Positions 46,564 to 46,691 of a DNA stretch of 46,691 nt are shown here, in pieces (the first letter of the stretch is position 1; the number at the start of each line of letters is the position of its first letter). The stretch comes from Pseudogracilibacillus sp. (GTDB taxonomy: Bacteria > Bacillota > Bacilli > Bacillales > Amphibacillaceae), in NCBI GenBank assembly GCA_026169815.1, contig JAPFDT010000022.1:1-46691 (forward strand), read 5' to 3'. A program made the translations under genes and the position numbers. The notes under the pieces were generated by a model. The model saw nothing but the letters and a program-made list of their open reading frames with translations, ran no database searches and had not been told where the DNA came from.

Positions 46564-46691
46564 CAACGGGAGAGCAATATATCCAACGGGAGAGCAATAT
46601 ATCCAACGGGAGAGCAATATATCCAACGGGAGAGCAATATATCCAACGGGAGAGCAATATATCCAACGGGAGAGCAATATATCCAACGGGA
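46556..46691. repeat. 20-bp tandem array C (about seven units, cut by window end)
   Basis: Units of 20 bases, ATATATCCAACGGGAGAGCA, repeat without change to the window end. The core GGGAGAGCAA is shared with arrays A and B; the other bases differ. The first unit overlaps the right arm of the inverted repeat. The array continues beyond the window. Confidence 0.95.

Overview
The window looks like chromosomal DNA of a low-GC Gram-positive bacterium of the order Bacillales. The right end carries the conserved block rnhC (minus strand) / zapA-cvpA-polX-mutS2 (plus strand). Strong GGAGG-type ribosome sites, rho-independent terminators after most units, a guanine-class riboswitch on xpt-pbuX and the NsrR/Hmp pair all fit. 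I cannot name a genus from the sequence alone.

Layout. 1-120: a 20-bp tandem array. 234-3953: a heterodimeric ABC exporter and a small peptide gene. 4010-8767: a cytoplasmic metal-receptor-like protein, an M17 aminopeptidase, several small membrane proteins, a hemerythrin and a possible haem-b membrane protein. 8940-11448: a two-gene MotA/ExbB plus OmpA pair resembling ZorAB of Zorya anti-phage systems, followed by a second 20-bp array. 11814-13929: riboswitch, xpt and pbuX. 14032-14507: a gene remnant and a small acidic protein. 14686-23930: an A+T-rich defence island with a nonsense-interrupted DUF262/DUF1524 (GmrSD-like) gene, a three-gene operon led by a GHKL ATPase, a C5-cytosine methyltransferase, a Sau3AI/MutH-type endonuclease and an HNH nuclease. 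24163-26410: a nitric-oxide response locus (hmp, nsrR and a truncated-haemoglobin gene with an in-frame TGA) with a palindromic operator in the divergent gap. 26712-31567: a coiled-coil protein, and convergent to it a 1487-residue protein with a long beta-helix fused to two CbxX/CfqX AAA+ modules. 31838-35344: a two-component system followed by an HtrA protease. 35396-40210: small proteins, a Lon-like protease and a pRiA4b ORF-3-like protein. 40404-46513: the conserved rnhC to mutS2 block, ending in a perfect inverted repeat and a third 20-bp array cut by the window end.

How parts work together. The island joins a probable GATC-specific restriction-modification pair with extra nucleases and an ATPase operon of unknown mechanism. 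The ZorAB-like motor lies about 3 kb upstream without recognisable Zorya effectors beside it. Hmp, NsrR and the globin form one NO-detoxification unit. The sensor kinase, regulator and HtrA look like an envelope or secretion stress circuit. The three 20-bp arrays share the 10-base core GGGAGAGCAA and appear to be one repeat family.

Strongest leads: the GHKL / unknown / DUF6339-like operon, the orphan ZorAB-like pair, the beta-helix AAA+ protein and the repeat family. No search or computation was possible, so family names rest on motifs read by eye.
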